From positions 1 through 64,000 of the forward strand of contig JAFRJV010000145.1 in assembly GCA_017432075.1 (NCBI GenBank): DNA of 64,000 nt, read 5' to 3'. This DNA comes from Mogibacterium sp. GTDB lineage: Bacteria > Bacillota > Clostridia > Peptostreptococcales > Anaerovoracaceae. Below the pieces are notes generated by a model. The model did not search any database. It saw nothing but the letters and a program-made list of their open reading frames with translations, and was not told the DNA's origin. Every line of letters starts with the position of its first letter. Positions within the stretch are counted from its first letter, which is position 1. Below are positions 43,520-53,816 of the stretch, one piece after another. Both the position numbers and the translations under genes were made by a program.

Positions 43520-46500
43520 TTGTATTTTAAAAGGATCGAAATGCAGGGATTCAAATCTTTTGCGGACCCTGTAAACATAGAACTCAATGACGGCGTGACC
43601 TGCATCATAGGTCCGAACGGAAGCGGAAAGAGCAATATCTCCGATGCGCTCAGATGGGTCCTCGGCGAGCAGAGCTCCAAACAGCTCCGCGGTTCAAAGA
43701 TGCAGGACGTGATTTTTGCGGGAACAGCAACAAGAAAACCGAAAGGCATGGCTGAGGTCACGCTCGTTATCGACAATACGAACGGAATACTGCCGCTTGA
43801 ATATAACGAAGTAGCAGTCACAAGACGCATGTTCCGTTCCGGGGAAAGCGAATATCTTATCAACGGCAACCAGTGCAGGCTGAGAGATATCCGCGAACTT
43901 TTCATGGACACCGGCATAGGAGTCGAAGGCTACTCGATAATCGGACAGGGCAAGATCGCTGACATAGTCAGTACAAGGCCTGAGAACCGCAGACAGATAT
44001 TTGAGGAAGCTGCAGGAGTTGTGCTCTATAAGAGCAGAAAGAACGAAGCAGAGAACAAGCTCAAGGCAGCGACTGTAGATCTGGACAGAGTAAGAGATAT
44101 CATAGCCGAGATCGAAGGACGCATCGGAGGTCTGAAGGAGGATTCCGAGAAAGCCACGGAATACATAGGACTCAGAGACAGATACAAGACTCTCGGCATC
44201 AATATAATTCTTCACAATCTCGAAAACCTTGAAGTCAGTGTGCGTGACGGAAAGGAAGAACTCGAAGCCCTTCAGGCAAAGCTTGATCTCACAACGGCAA
44301 GGATAGCTGATACCGAAGAAAAGCTCGAAGAGCTCAGGGACAGCGAGTCAGACCTCAATGAGGAATTCGGAAGCACGAACGCACGGCTTCTTGAGGCGAT
44401 CGATGAGCTGGCAGACATCACGAGCGGCGGAAAGCTCAATAAGGAGCGTCTGGCAAATATTGAGAAAGAACTTGCAAGACTTGAAGAAGAGATTAGCTCT
44501 GCTAACGAAAGGCTGGGAACTGAAAGAGCCGAACTTGCAAGGCTGGAAGAAGGCGAAAAGGCCATGAACCGCGATATGGACAAGCTCAGGACCGAGCTTG
44601 AAGACGCGGTAATGAAATATAATGAAGATTCACGCAGATCCTCCTCGATAGCGATGCAGACAGAGGAGATCAAGAGCAGGCTGATCGATATAAATCACCG
44701 TAATGTGACCAGAAATGCTGAGATCAGGACTCTCAGCAATTATAAGAACACTCTTGAAGAGCGGAAAGAAACGCTTAAGGAAGAGTTCGAGACAAGGGAC
44801 AGAACTGATACCGAAAACAGAGAGAACCTGAAGCTTATCGAGCAGAAAATAGTTGAGAATGAGACTGCTCTTAAAGGAAAAAAGAACGAACTCGATGATG
44901 TTAACAATAAAATTGTTACCTTTGCTACTGAGATCGAAAAAAATATAAGGGAGATCGACGAGATCTCCGTAAGATGCAATCAGGCGATCGCACGCCGCAG
45001 CACCATCGAAGAGATGGAAGCCAACTATGAAGGCTATAATAATGCGGTCAGATCAGTCATGAATGCAGGCCGCAAGGGAATAATAGGTACTGTTTCGGAT
45101 ATCATCGATGTTCCCCGCGGTTTGGAGACTGCTGTCGAGACTGCTCTCGGCAACTCGCTCCAGAACATCGTCTGCGAAGATGACGCTTCTGCCACAGATA
45201 CCATCGAATGGCTCAAACAGACCGGACTCGGCAGAGCTACCTTCCTCCCTGTGAAGTCGGTAAGGGCAGACAGGATCAGAGTAAATGAAAGTGTACGCTC
45301 CGCTGCGGGATATGTCGGCATTGCTTCTGAAATGGTAGGATGCAATGAAAGATACAGGGAGATCGTTGATTATCTGCTCTGCAGGGTGATCATCGCAGAT
45401 GACATGGAAAGAGCCATCCGCATATCCAAGAAAGACATCGGCGGATTCAGGATAGTCACCAGAGACGGTGAAGTCATCAACGCATTTGGTGCGATCACCG
45501 GTGGAAGATATAAAAACAGAACAGCTAATCTGCTTGACCGTAAGAAGGAAATAAGCACTCTCAAGGCAAAAATCGCGGACTACAATGCATTGACTGCTGA
45601 TCTCAACAGCAGCAGGGAGAAACTCGATGAAAAAAGAGCACAGCTCAGGGCCGAAAGGGATGAGCTGCGTGCCGAGATCACAGAGCTTGATATCGCAGGA
45701 AACGTTCTCAAAGCGGATAAGGATCACGCTGAGTCGCTCGTAAGAGAAGATGAGGGAGCAGCTGAGAGATTCAGATCCAGCATGGAGACTCTTGCATCCG
45801 ATATAGAAAGAGCTGATGCCATGATCGCAAGTCACAGGAAAGGCATCGAAGAGGCAGAAAAAGAATATGCCGAGGCTGAGGCAAAAGCTGATTCGTTCAT
45901 GAAGGAAGCTGAGGAACTCAAACCTGTGATCGAAGAGGACAACGAAGCTATCGTTGCTCTCAAGGTAAGGATCGGTGAGAGCGAATCAAGGATGCTTGCT
46001 GACAACGAGATGATAGAACGCGTAAGGGATGATGTCACTGAGCTTGAAGCTGCAGTCGAAGACAACCTCGCTCTCCGTAAGGAACTGATCGACGACAGGG
46101 AAAGGCTCACCACATCCGGCGAAGAATCCGGAGACAAGGAGCGCGCTCTCAGTCAGGAAAAGGCAGCTCTCGAAGAGAAAATAGCCGACATCACGTCAAG
46201 ACTTGAGGAGGGACGCGGCAGAAGCGAAACCCTGATGGCAGCTCAGAAGAAAGACAGAGAGGAACTCGAAACTGTACGTGATGAACGTTACAAGCTCGAA
46301 GTCAGAACAGCAAGAAACGAGACGCTTCTCGATACGCAGAAAGATAAGCTGTGGGATGAGTTCGAAGTGTCTTACGCTGAGGCGCTTGATATGAGAGATG
46401 AGAACTTCGCGATCACTGCAGGTAACCGCGAGTCAAGAGAGATCAGACTCCGTCTTGCGGAACTCGGTGACGTAAATGTCGGTGCGATCGAAGAGTACAA

Positions 46501-47080
46501 GGCTGTCAGCAAGAGATACGAGTTCATGACAGCTCAGGAAGCAGACCTTACCAAGGCCATGAATGAGCTGAATGAGATCATCTCGAACATGGATAAAACC
46601 ATAAGGATCAAGTTCAAGGAGAACTTCGACCGTGTAGTAGTGAATTTTGAGCAGTCGTTCAAGGAACTCTTCGGAGGAGGATACGCTGAGCTCAGGCTCG
46701 AAGATGAGACAAAACCGCTCGAATCAGGCATTGAGATCACAGCTCAGCCGCCGGGGAAGAAGCTCAAGAACATCAACCTGCTCTCAGGTGGAGAAAAGAC
46801 GCTGACGGCAATTGCACTGATGTTTGCCGTACTGAAGGCTAAGCCGACACCGTTCGTCATTCTTGATGAGGTAGAGGCTGCTCTCGACGAAGTCAATATC
46901 GAGAGGTTCTCTGACTACCTCAAAAATTTTGACAACATACAGTTCGCCCTGATCACACACCAGAAGGCGACCATGGAACATGCAGATGTGCTTTACGGCG
47001 TAACGATGCCGGAGCAGGGCATCTCACGCATGCTGTCCCTCAAACTGGGAGACGAATTCGACCCGGAAGGACTTGAATGA
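43520..47080 (+). CDS. smc: Chromosome segregation ATPase SMC
   Basis: 1186 residues from TTG 43520, with GAAGGGAG eight bases before it; the start 'YFKRIEMQGFKSFAD' fits SMC. Chromosome compaction with ScpA/ScpB. Seen: Walker A 'GPNGSGKSN' (near 32-40), Q-loop region, two long coiled-coil arms (about 170-500 and 670-1020) around a hinge (about 510-665), ABC signature 'LLSGGEKTL' (near 1087) and Walker B 'ILDEVEAALDE' (near 1114). scpA/scpB are not in the window. Confidence 0.96.
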   Translation: MYFKRIEMQGFKSFADPVNIELNDGVTCIIGPNGSGKSNISDALRWVLGEQSSKQLRGSKMQDVIFAGTATRKPKGMAEVTLVIDNTNGILPLEYNEVAVTRRMFRSGESEYLINGNQCRLRDIRELFMDTGIGVEGYSIIGQGKIADIVSTRPENRRQIFEEAAGVVLYKSRKNEAENKLKAATVDLDRVRDIIAEIEGRIGGLKEDSEKATEYIGLRDRYKTLGINIILHNLENLEVSVRDGKEELEALQAKLDLTTARIADTEEKLEELRDSESDLNEEFGSTNARLLEAIDELADITSGGKLNKERLANIEKELARLEEEISSANERLGTERAELARLEEGEKAMNRDMDKLRTELEDAVMKYNEDSRRSSSIAMQTEEIKSRLIDINHRNVTRNAEIRTLSNYKNTLEERKETLKEEFETRDRTDTENRENLKLIEQKIVENETALKGKKNELDDVNNKIVTFATEIEKNIREIDEISVRCNQAIARRSTIEEMEANYEGYNNAVRSVMNAGRKGIIGTVSDIIDVPRGLETAVETALGNSLQNIVCEDDASATDTIEWLKQTGLGRATFLPVKSVRADRIRVNESVRSAAGYVGIASEMVGCNERYREIVDYLLCRVIIADDMERAIRISKKDIGGFRIVTRDGEVINAFGAITGGRYKNRTANLLDRKKEISTLKAKIADYNALTADLNSSREKLDEKRAQLRAERDELRAEITELDIAGNVLKADKDHAESLVREDEGAAERFRSSMETLASDIERADAMIASHRKGIEEAEKEYAEAEAKADSFMKEAEELKPVIEEDNEAIVALKVRIGESESRMLADNEMIERVRDDVTELEAAVEDNLALRKELIDDRERLTTSGEESGDKERALSQEKAALEEKIADITSRLEEGRGRSETLMAAQKKDREELETVRDERYKLEVRTARNETLLDTQKDKLWDEFEVSYAEALDMRDENFAITAGNRESREIRLRLAELGDVNVGAIEEYKAVSKRYEFMTAQEADLTKAMNELNEIISNMDKTIRIKFKENFDRVVVNFEQSFKELFGGGYAELRLEDETKPLESGIEITAQPPGKKLKNINLLSGGEKTLTAIALMFAVLKAKPTPFVILDEVEAALDEVNIERFSDYLKNFDNIQFALITHQKATMEHADVLYGVTMPEQGISRMLSLKLGDEFDPEGLE

Positions 47081-47099
47081 ATTAGAAGGAGGCCGATAA

Positions 47100-47999
47100 A
47101 TGGCACTATTTGAAAAGAAATCCGTATTCCGCAAATTCATAGATTCCATCACGATGGCGGTCTATGATAACCCTGAACTCGGACCGGAATTCCTTGATCA
47201 GCTCGAGGAGTCACTTGTTATGGCTGATGTCGGCATAGAAACGTCAGCTAAGATAATAGAAGAACTGAACAAGGCGATAAACTATAAGTACATCACCAGG
47301 GAACGTGAGATAAAGAAAGAGCTTTCACGCATACTTGAGGAGCTCATGGACAAGGGAGAGCGCAATCTCATGAAGAATGAGTTCCCGCTCATCATCCTCA
47401 TGATAGGCATCAACGGAGGCGGAAAGACCACTACGATCGCAAAGCTTGCCAATATGTACATACAGCAGGGAAAAACAGTAATGCTGGCAGCGGCTGATAC
47501 TTTCCGCGCTGCAGCTGCAGAGCAGCTCGAGCTTTGGGGACAGAGAGTAGGTGTTGAAAAAGTCATCAGGAGAGAAGAAGGCGCGGATCCAGCGGCAGTC
47601 ATATACGATGCGATACAGTCGGCAAAAGCCAATAATGTTGACGTACTTATCTGCGATACCGCCGGCAGACTTCAGAACAAGGCAAACCTCATGAAGGAAC
47701 TTGAGAAGATGAGCAGGGTCATTACACGTGAATGGCCTGAGGCAACAAGGGAGAATCTTCTCGTAGTGGATGCTACTACTGGGAAGAATGCCGTGAATCA
47801 GGCTGAAGAATTCAACAATATAACTGATATCACCGGCATAGTTCTTACGAAGATGGATGGTACGGCAAGAGGCGGCATAACGGTCACCATCACCGATGAG
47901 TTCGACATGCCTATAAAGTTCATCGGAGTAGGTGAGAAAATGACTGATCTTCAGCCGTTCAATGCACATGATTTTGTGGAGGGTATATTCGATGAGTAA
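47100..47999 (+). CDS. ftsY: Signal recognition particle receptor FtsY
   Basis: 299 residues: the NG domains with almost no acidic A domain. GTPase that docks SRP-ribosome complexes at the membrane. Seen: P-loop 'GINGGGKTTTIAKLA', 'DTFRAAAAEQL', 'DTAGRLQNKANLM', 'TKMDGTARGG' and C-terminal 'GEKMTDLQPFN'. The smc-ftsY order is typical. Its last 8 bases overlap der. Confidence 0.96.
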   Translation: MALFEKKSVFRKFIDSITMAVYDNPELGPEFLDQLEESLVMADVGIETSAKIIEELNKAINYKYITREREIKKELSRILEELMDKGERNLMKNEFPLIILMIGINGGGKTTTIAKLANMYIQQGKTVMLAAADTFRAAAAEQLELWGQRVGVEKVIRREEGADPAAVIYDAIQSAKANNVDVLICDTAGRLQNKANLMKELEKMSRVITREWPEATRENLLVVDATTGKNAVNQAEEFNNITDITGIVLTKMDGTARGGITVTITDEFDMPIKFIGVGEKMTDLQPFNAHDFVEGIFDE

Positions 48000-49317
48000 A
48001 CCCATTTTAGCTATAGTAGGAAGGCCGAATGTCGGCAAATCGACATTTTTCAACAGGCTTATAGGTGAAAGACGCGCGATAGTAGAGGACGTGCCGGGAG
48101 TTACACGTGACAGGATCTATGCCGAGACCGAATGGAACGGCAAGGAATTTGCTGTCATAGATACCGGAGGCATCGAAGTTCGCACGGATGACACCATACG
48201 CTCCCAGATGAGAGATCAGGCCGTCATGGCAATGGACATGGCTGACGTGATCTGCTTCATGGTGGACGGAAAAGAAGGCCTCACGACCGCTGACAGAGAG
48301 GTGGCAGACCTGCTTCGCCGCACCGGCAAGGAAGTGATCCTTGTAGTAAATAAGGTGGATTCTCCGTCAAAGGCGTATGAGATCATTCTTGACTTCTATG
48401 AACTGGGATTCGGTGAACCTGTACCGATCAGTGCGGCAAACATGACCAATATAGGAGATCTTCTTGACAGGATAGTCGAAGGTTTCCCGGATGATTCGTT
48501 CGGCAGAGCTGATGACAGCATTCATATCGCTATAATAGGCAAACCTAACGTGGGCAAGTCATCGCTGGTCAACGCACTTACGAAGCAGAAGAGAGTTATT
48601 GTTTCTCCTATCGCAGGCACTACGCGCGACACTATAGATACTCCGTTCACATATAAGGACAGGGAGTACACTCTGATCGATACTGCCGGTCTTCGCAAAA
48701 AGAGCAAGGTCAACGACTCTATTGAAAAGTTCAGCGTAGTCAGAGCCATCGCCGCGATAGAGCGCTGCGATATATGTGTTCTGATGCTGGACGCTGTGGA
48801 AGGCCTGACGGAACAGGACAAAAAGATCGCAGGATACGCCCATGAGGCCGGCAAGGGACTGCTTATAGTCGTGAACAAGTGGGATCTCATCGAAAAAGAG
48901 ACAAACACCATGCGTGACTTTGAGAGAAAGATCAAAGCCGAACTCCTCTTCGCTTCATACGCTCCGGTCGTATTCACATCGGTAATCAACAAGCAGAGGA
49001 TATTCGACATCATCGACAGATGTTCACGCATCGCCGATGCCAGAAGCGTCCGCATAACTACCGGAAAACTCAACAGCATAATAGAAGACGCTGTCATGAT
49101 GAGACAGCCGCCTTCAGACAAAGGCCGCAGGCTCAAGATCTACTACGCTACGCAGATAGGTACTAAACCTCCGCTGTTCTCATTCAGCATAAATGACAGG
49201 GAGCTCATGCACTTTTCTTATGCGAGATATCTTGAGAATAAGATCAGAGAAGCATTCGACTTCGAAGGCACTTCGATAAAGTTCGTGTGGAGCGAAAGGA
49301 GAGGTGAACGCAAGTGA
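47992..49317 (+). CDS. der: Ribosome-assembly GTPase Der (EngA)
   Basis: 441 residues from ATG 47992, which follows GGAGGG and overlaps ftsY. Tandem-GTPase for 50S assembly. Seen: first G domain 'GRPNVGKSTFFN' with 'VNKVDSPSK', second 'GKPNVGKSSLVN' (near 182) with 'VNKWDLIEK', and a C-terminal KH-like domain ending 'GTSIKFVWSER'. Its stop overlaps the plsY GTG start. Confidence 0.96.
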   Translation: MSKPILAIVGRPNVGKSTFFNRLIGERRAIVEDVPGVTRDRIYAETEWNGKEFAVIDTGGIEVRTDDTIRSQMRDQAVMAMDMADVICFMVDGKEGLTTADREVADLLRRTGKEVILVVNKVDSPSKAYEIILDFYELGFGEPVPISAANMTNIGDLLDRIVEGFPDDSFGRADDSIHIAIIGKPNVGKSSLVNALTKQKRVIVSPIAGTTRDTIDTPFTYKDREYTLIDTAGLRKKSKVNDSIEKFSVVRAIAAIERCDICVLMLDAVEGLTEQDKKIAGYAHEAGKGLLIVVNKWDLIEKETNTMRDFERKIKAELLFASYAPVVFTSVINKQRIFDIIDRCSRIADARSVRITTGKLNSIIEDAVMMRQPPSDKGRRLKIYYATQIGTKPPLFSFSINDRELMHFSYARYLENKIREAFDFEGTSIKFVWSERRGERK

Positions 49318-49940
49318 GCAGTACGGGAGTATTGAGACTGATTATCATATGTCTTGCTGCCTACATGATAGGAAACATCAATCCGGCGATCATTCTCGGG
49401 AAAATCAAAGGGATCGATATCCGCAAGGAAGGCAGCGGTAATGCCGGGATGACCAACACCATCAGAGTAATGGGTCTTGGAGCAGGTATTACTGTATTTA
49501 TCGTAGATGTACTGAAAGGGTTCGTTGCCGTCACACTGGGATATAGCTTAGGCAGCACATACGGCGCCATGGCAGCATTTGCAGGTGTAGTGCTTGGGCA
49601 CTGTTTCCCTGTGGTATTCGGATTCAAGGGCGGAAAAGGTGTAGCATCTGCATTCGGTGCAGCGCTGGCTCTCAACTGGATCAGTGCGCTGGCAGCATTG
49701 CTGATAGCCGGAGTGCTTTTCGGGATCACCAGGAGGATGTCAATAGCATCGCTCGCTGCCGCTCTGGCATATCCTGTACTGGTATGGCATTTCAAACCTG
49801 AATACTTTTATTTTGCGATATGTGCAGCCGCATTTCTGATGATAATGCATCTGGCAAATATCAAGAGGATCGCAAAAGGCGAAGAAAAACCTCTTACTAT
49901 CGGAGGCGGCAATAAGGAAGAAAAGGAGCAGACTAAATGA
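49314..49940 (+). CDS. plsY: Glycerol-3-phosphate acyltransferase PlsY
   Basis: 208 residues from GTG 49314 (GTGA overlap with der, good AAGGAGAGG SD). Membrane enzyme that uses acyl phosphate from PlsX to make lysophosphatidate. Seen: 'GNINPAIILGK', 'RKEGSGNAGMTNTIR' and 'FGFKGGKGVASAFG', the three conserved loops, within five or so membrane helices. Followed directly by gpsA, which makes its substrate glycerol-3-phosphate. Confidence 0.95.
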   Translation: MSSTGVLRLIIICLAAYMIGNINPAIILGKIKGIDIRKEGSGNAGMTNTIRVMGLGAGITVFIVDVLKGFVAVTLGYSLGSTYGAMAAFAGVVLGHCFPVVFGFKGGKGVASAFGAALALNWISALAALLIAGVLFGITRRMSIASLAAALAYPVLVWHFKPEYFYFAICAAAFLMIMHLANIKRIAKGEEKPLTIGGGNKEEKEQTK

Positions 49941-50986
49941 AACCTATAGACTATTATGCCGGAGTCAGCATTCCGGATCTTGGCGATAAAGCGCTCAATG
50001 TAGCTGTTCTGGGAAACGGCTCTTTCGGCACAGCAATGGCCAACCTGATAGTTCATAACGGCCATAAAGTTACTCTCTACGGACGCAATAAGGCTGCTCT
50101 TGAGGCCATGAAAGAGACACGGGTCAACAGCAGGTATCTGCCTGACGCACTGCTGAGTGAAAGACTTGAATATACAAATGACCTGGAAGAGGCTGTTAAG
50201 GGAAAGGATATAGTCGTGTTCGCTGTTCCTGCCCAGACATTCAGGCAGGTCTCAGCTGATGCATCGCAGTATCTTGAAGAAGGCGTTATTGCGGTCAATC
50301 TCGCAAAAGGTATAGAAAAGAATACTCTCAAGAGAATGAGCGAGGTAGCTGCGGAAACCATTCCTCAGGTCAGATATGTCGCACTGTCAGGACCTACTCA
50401 CGCAGAGGAGATCGTGATGAACGCTCCTGCAGGTATCGTAGCTGCATCGACTGATCCTGAAGCTGCAAAGACCGTTCAGGATGCTTTCATGTCTGAACAG
50501 CTGCGTATATATACTCAGGACGATATGGTCGGTGTTGAGATAGCAGGCGCTGTAAAAAACGTAATAGCTATAGCCACCGGTATTTCAGACGGGATGAAGC
50601 TGGGAGCCAATGCCAGAGCAGCGCTTATGACACGCTCAATACACGAGATCAAAAGGCTCGGACTTGAGCTCGGTGCAAATCCTGAGACATTCTCAGGCCT
50701 TGCAGGCATTGGAGACCTTATAGTCACGTGCGCTACTGATCTTTCGAGAAACAGACGGTGCGGTCTGATGATCGGGCAGGGGCTTAAAGCTGAAGATGCT
50801 GTAGAAAAAGTAGGCTCTGTCGTAGAAGGATACTATACAGCAGATGCTGTTTATGATCTCGCTGAAAAACTTGGCGTTGAGATGCCGGTAAGCATGGCTA
50901 CAAGAGCTGTTCTGAAGGGCGAAGTTTCACCTGAGAAAGCCGTCAGGATGCTGATGTCCAGGGACAAGAAAGACGAGATCCAATGA
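49937..50986 (+). CDS. gpsA: NAD(P)H glycerol-3-phosphate dehydrogenase
   Basis: 349 residues. Reduces dihydroxyacetone phosphate to glycerol-3-phosphate for phospholipids. Seen: dinucleotide-binding 'VLGNGSFGTAMA' at about 27-38, 'LSGPTHAEEI', 'GAVKNVIAIATGISDGM' with the catalytic Lys, and 'GLAGIGDLIVTC'. It has about 20 residues before the Rossmann motif, more than usual; the ATGA overlap with plsY supports this start. Confidence 0.95.
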   Translation: MKPIDYYAGVSIPDLGDKALNVAVLGNGSFGTAMANLIVHNGHKVTLYGRNKAALEAMKETRVNSRYLPDALLSERLEYTNDLEEAVKGKDIVVFAVPAQTFRQVSADASQYLEEGVIAVNLAKGIEKNTLKRMSEVAAETIPQVRYVALSGPTHAEEIVMNAPAGIVAASTDPEAAKTVQDAFMSEQLRIYTQDDMVGVEIAGAVKNVIAIATGISDGMKLGANARAALMTRSIHEIKRLGLELGANPETFSGLAGIGDLIVTCATDLSRNRRCGLMIGQGLKAEDAVEKVGSVVEGYYTADAVYDLAEKLGVEMPVSMATRAVLKGEVSPEKAVRMLMSRDKKDEIQ

Positions 50987-52308
50987 GCAGATATCACATA
51001 ATCACATATGGATGCCAGATGAACGAGCATGACTCGGAGAACATCGCAGGACTTCTCGAAGCCATGGGTTACGAGCATATAGATGACCCGTATAAAGCAG
51101 ATGTCACTGTGATCAACACCTGCAGTGTCAGAGAGAACGCAGATAAGAGATTCTTCGGCACGCTCGGCCAGTTCAAGAAAGTCAGAAAGAACAACCCTGA
51201 TTTCGTGCTTGCAGTATGCGGATGCATGCCTCAGCAGCCGAGAGTGGTAGCTGAGATCAATAAACGCTTTTCGTGGGTCGATATAGTCTTCGGTACACAG
51301 AATATTGCACAGTTCCCTGAACTTCTGGAAGAGAGACTCAGGACCGGCCGCCGCATGCGTGCCATCATTGCAAATAATCCGGACATAAGCGAAGAAGGAA
51401 TGAAGCCTGTGAGGATGCACCGCCACAAGGCTCTCGTAAACATCACATATGGATGCAACAACTTCTGTACATACTGCATCGTTCCTTACACAAGAGGACG
51501 CGAAAAGAGCCGTATGTTAAGCGATGTATGCAGCGAAATAAAAAGGCTCGCTGCTGACGGAGTCGTTGAAGTGATGCTCCTTGGCCAGAACGTAGATTCC
51601 TACAGAGATGCTGAAGGCCACAGCTTTGCTGATCTCATCAAGGCAGTCAATGATATAGAAGGGATCGAACGCATCAGATTCATGACTTCTCACCCGAAAG
51701 ACATATCGGATGAAATGATCGAATGCTTCAAAACATGCGAAAAGCTGTGCCATAATATCCATCTTCCGGTACAGTCCGGAAGCGACAGGATATTAAAGCG
51801 CATGAACCGTCACTATAACAGGGAATCATATCTCAGTACGGTAGAAAAGCTCAGAAGGACTGCTCCGGATATTACTATTTCCACTGATATAATAGTGGGC
51901 TTCCCCGGGGAGACCGATGAAGACTTTGAGGAGACACTCGATATCGCAAGAAAAGTCGAATACGATTCGGCATTTACGTTCATCTACTCACCGAGAGAGG
52001 GGACTCCGGCCGCAAAGTTCACCGACCAGATCCCTGATGAGGTATGTCACGAGAGATTCGACAGGCTTGTCGATGTGATGAACGAGATAAGTTTGAAGAA
52101 GAATCAGGCTTACAAGGGGCGCATCTGCGAGGTAATAGCAGAAGGCGTAAGCCGAAGCGATGATAACGTGCTGGCCGGAAGGACAGACGGATTCAAACTG
52201 GTGAACTTCACATCGGACAGAAGCCCGGAGCAGCTCATGGGCCGCAAGGTCATGGTTGAGATCACGGAAGGAAAAACATTCAGTCTTGAAGGAAGAGAAG
52301 TGAAATGA
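50983..52308 (+). CDS. miaB: tRNA-2-methylthio-N6-dimethylallyladenosine synthase MiaB
   Basis: 441 residues. Radical SAM methylthiotransferase that modifies i6A37 in tRNA. Seen: N-terminal cluster cysteines in 'YGCQMNEHDSE', 'NTCSVRENA' and 'CGCMPQ'; radical SAM 'CNNFCTYCIVPYTRGRE'; and a C-terminal TRAM domain. The motifs fit MiaB rather than MtaB or RimO. It overlaps gpsA and cls by four bases each. Confidence 0.95.
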   Translation: MSRYHIITYGCQMNEHDSENIAGLLEAMGYEHIDDPYKADVTVINTCSVRENADKRFFGTLGQFKKVRKNNPDFVLAVCGCMPQQPRVVAEINKRFSWVDIVFGTQNIAQFPELLEERLRTGRRMRAIIANNPDISEEGMKPVRMHRHKALVNITYGCNNFCTYCIVPYTRGREKSRMLSDVCSEIKRLAADGVVEVMLLGQNVDSYRDAEGHSFADLIKAVNDIEGIERIRFMTSHPKDISDEMIECFKTCEKLCHNIHLPVQSGSDRILKRMNRHYNRESYLSTVEKLRRTAPDITISTDIIVGFPGETDEDFEETLDIARKVEYDSAFTFIYSPREGTPAAKFTDQIPDEVCHERFDRLVDVMNEISLKKNQAYKGRICEVIAEGVSRSDDNVLAGRTDGFKLVNFTSDRSPEQLMGRKVMVEITEGKTFSLEGREVK

Positions 52309-53789
52309 CAGGTATATTGGGACAAGTCCTGCAGTTTTTCACATTGTCACATATCATGGTGATCATCTACATCCTCAATGCTCTTATAGCTTTGGGCCTG
52401 ATTTTCTTTGATGATTCCAAATCGCCTTCAGCGACCATGGCATGGATAATGGTGCTTTTCATGGTACCCGCGGTGGGACTGTTCCTTTATCTGATCTTTT
52501 CACAGAATATTGCCAGGCAGCAGATCTTCAGAATGACAGAGGAAGAAAGCGCCGGCAAAAAATCAATGATCGGCTGGCAGAAAGAAGCGGTGAGGCAGAG
52601 CACACAAGTCGATGATGACGACGTTACTGTACGGTGGAAAGACATGATCAGCATGAACCTGGAGTATGCCGATTCTTTCCTTACGGCAAATGACAGTGTC
52701 GAGATCATCACCGACGGCAAGGAGATGTTCGAAAGGCTCTGCACCGATATCGAAAACGCAAAATATACCATCAAACTGTGCTACTACATTGTAAAAGACG
52801 ACTTTGTCGGAAGAAGACTTATAGAGCTTCTGACAAGAAAGGCACAGGAGGGAGTAAAGGTAAGGCTCCTGATGGATGCACTCGGAAGCAGGAGCATAGG
52901 ATATACTGATCTGAGGGCCTTCAGAAAAGCCGGCGGAAGATATGCATTCTTCTTCAAGCCGCTGATAAGGCATCTGTACTTCAGGATCAACTACCGGAAT
53001 CACCGTAAGCTTGCGGTGATCGACAACGAGATTGGCTATATCGGCGGATTCAACATCGCCAAAGAGTATCTCGGTTATAAAAAGAAGTTCGGATACTGGA
53101 GGGATACGCAGCTTATCATCAGAGGCAATGCTCTGACTACACTGAACGAGCGCTTCTATATGGACTGGCGCTATGCCTCAAAAGAGGAGCTTGATCTTAT
53201 CGACCGGTCAGTGAGATATGCGTTCAAGTCCAGAACAGGCGATATCCCTGTGCAGATAGTCTCATGCGGACCGGAATCCGAAAAAGAAGAGATCAAGATG
53301 GCACTCATGAAAATGATCACGAATGCCAGAAAGAACATATACATCCAGACACCTTACCTTGTACCGGACGAGCCGATGATGGAGTCTCTCCGTATGGCCG
53401 CAAGATCAGGAATAGATGTTCGGATAATGATACCGTGCATGCCTGACCACCCGTTCGTTTACAGAACTACGTTATATAACGCCGGAAGACTAATAAAGGA
53501 AGGCGCCAAGGTATATATATACGAAAACGGGTTCATGCATGCCAAGACTCTCAGCGTCGACGGAGAAGTCTGCACAGCAGGATCCACTAACTTCGACATC
53601 CGGAGTTTCAGACTGAATTTTGAATCCAACGCATTCATATATGACAGGGATGTAACGGAGGATCTGGATTCCAGGTTCATGGATGACATTCTGCTGTCGC
53701 GCCCGTATACGCAGGAAGACAGAGACAGGATCTCGAACTTTGAAAAAGCAGCTGAATCAATATCGAGACTGCTTACGGAGATCCTTTAG
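52305..53789 (+). CDS. cls: Cardiolipin synthase
   Basis: 494 residues. Joins two phosphatidylglycerols to cardiolipin at the membrane. Seen: two N-terminal membrane helices (about 10-60), and two phospholipase D motifs: 'HRKLAVIDNEIGYIGG' (near 228) and 'HAKTLSVDGEVCTAGSTN' (near 408). ATGA overlap with miaB. It fits the lipid theme of plsY and gpsA in this run. Confidence 0.94.
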   Translation: MTGILGQVLQFFTLSHIMVIIYILNALIALGLIFFDDSKSPSATMAWIMVLFMVPAVGLFLYLIFSQNIARQQIFRMTEEESAGKKSMIGWQKEAVRQSTQVDDDDVTVRWKDMISMNLEYADSFLTANDSVEIITDGKEMFERLCTDIENAKYTIKLCYYIVKDDFVGRRLIELLTRKAQEGVKVRLLMDALGSRSIGYTDLRAFRKAGGRYAFFFKPLIRHLYFRINYRNHRKLAVIDNEIGYIGGFNIAKEYLGYKKKFGYWRDTQLIIRGNALTTLNERFYMDWRYASKEELDLIDRSVRYAFKSRTGDIPVQIVSCGPESEKEEIKMALMKMITNARKNIYIQTPYLVPDEPMMESLRMAARSGIDVRIMIPCMPDHPFVYRTTLYNAGRLIKEGAKVYIYENGFMHAKTLSVDGEVCTAGSTNFDIRSFRLNFESNAFIYDRDVTEDLDSRFMDDILLSRPYTQEDRDRISNFEKAAESISRLLTEIL

Positions 53790-53816
53790 TAATAAACAAA
53801 GGAAAGGAGTTCTTAG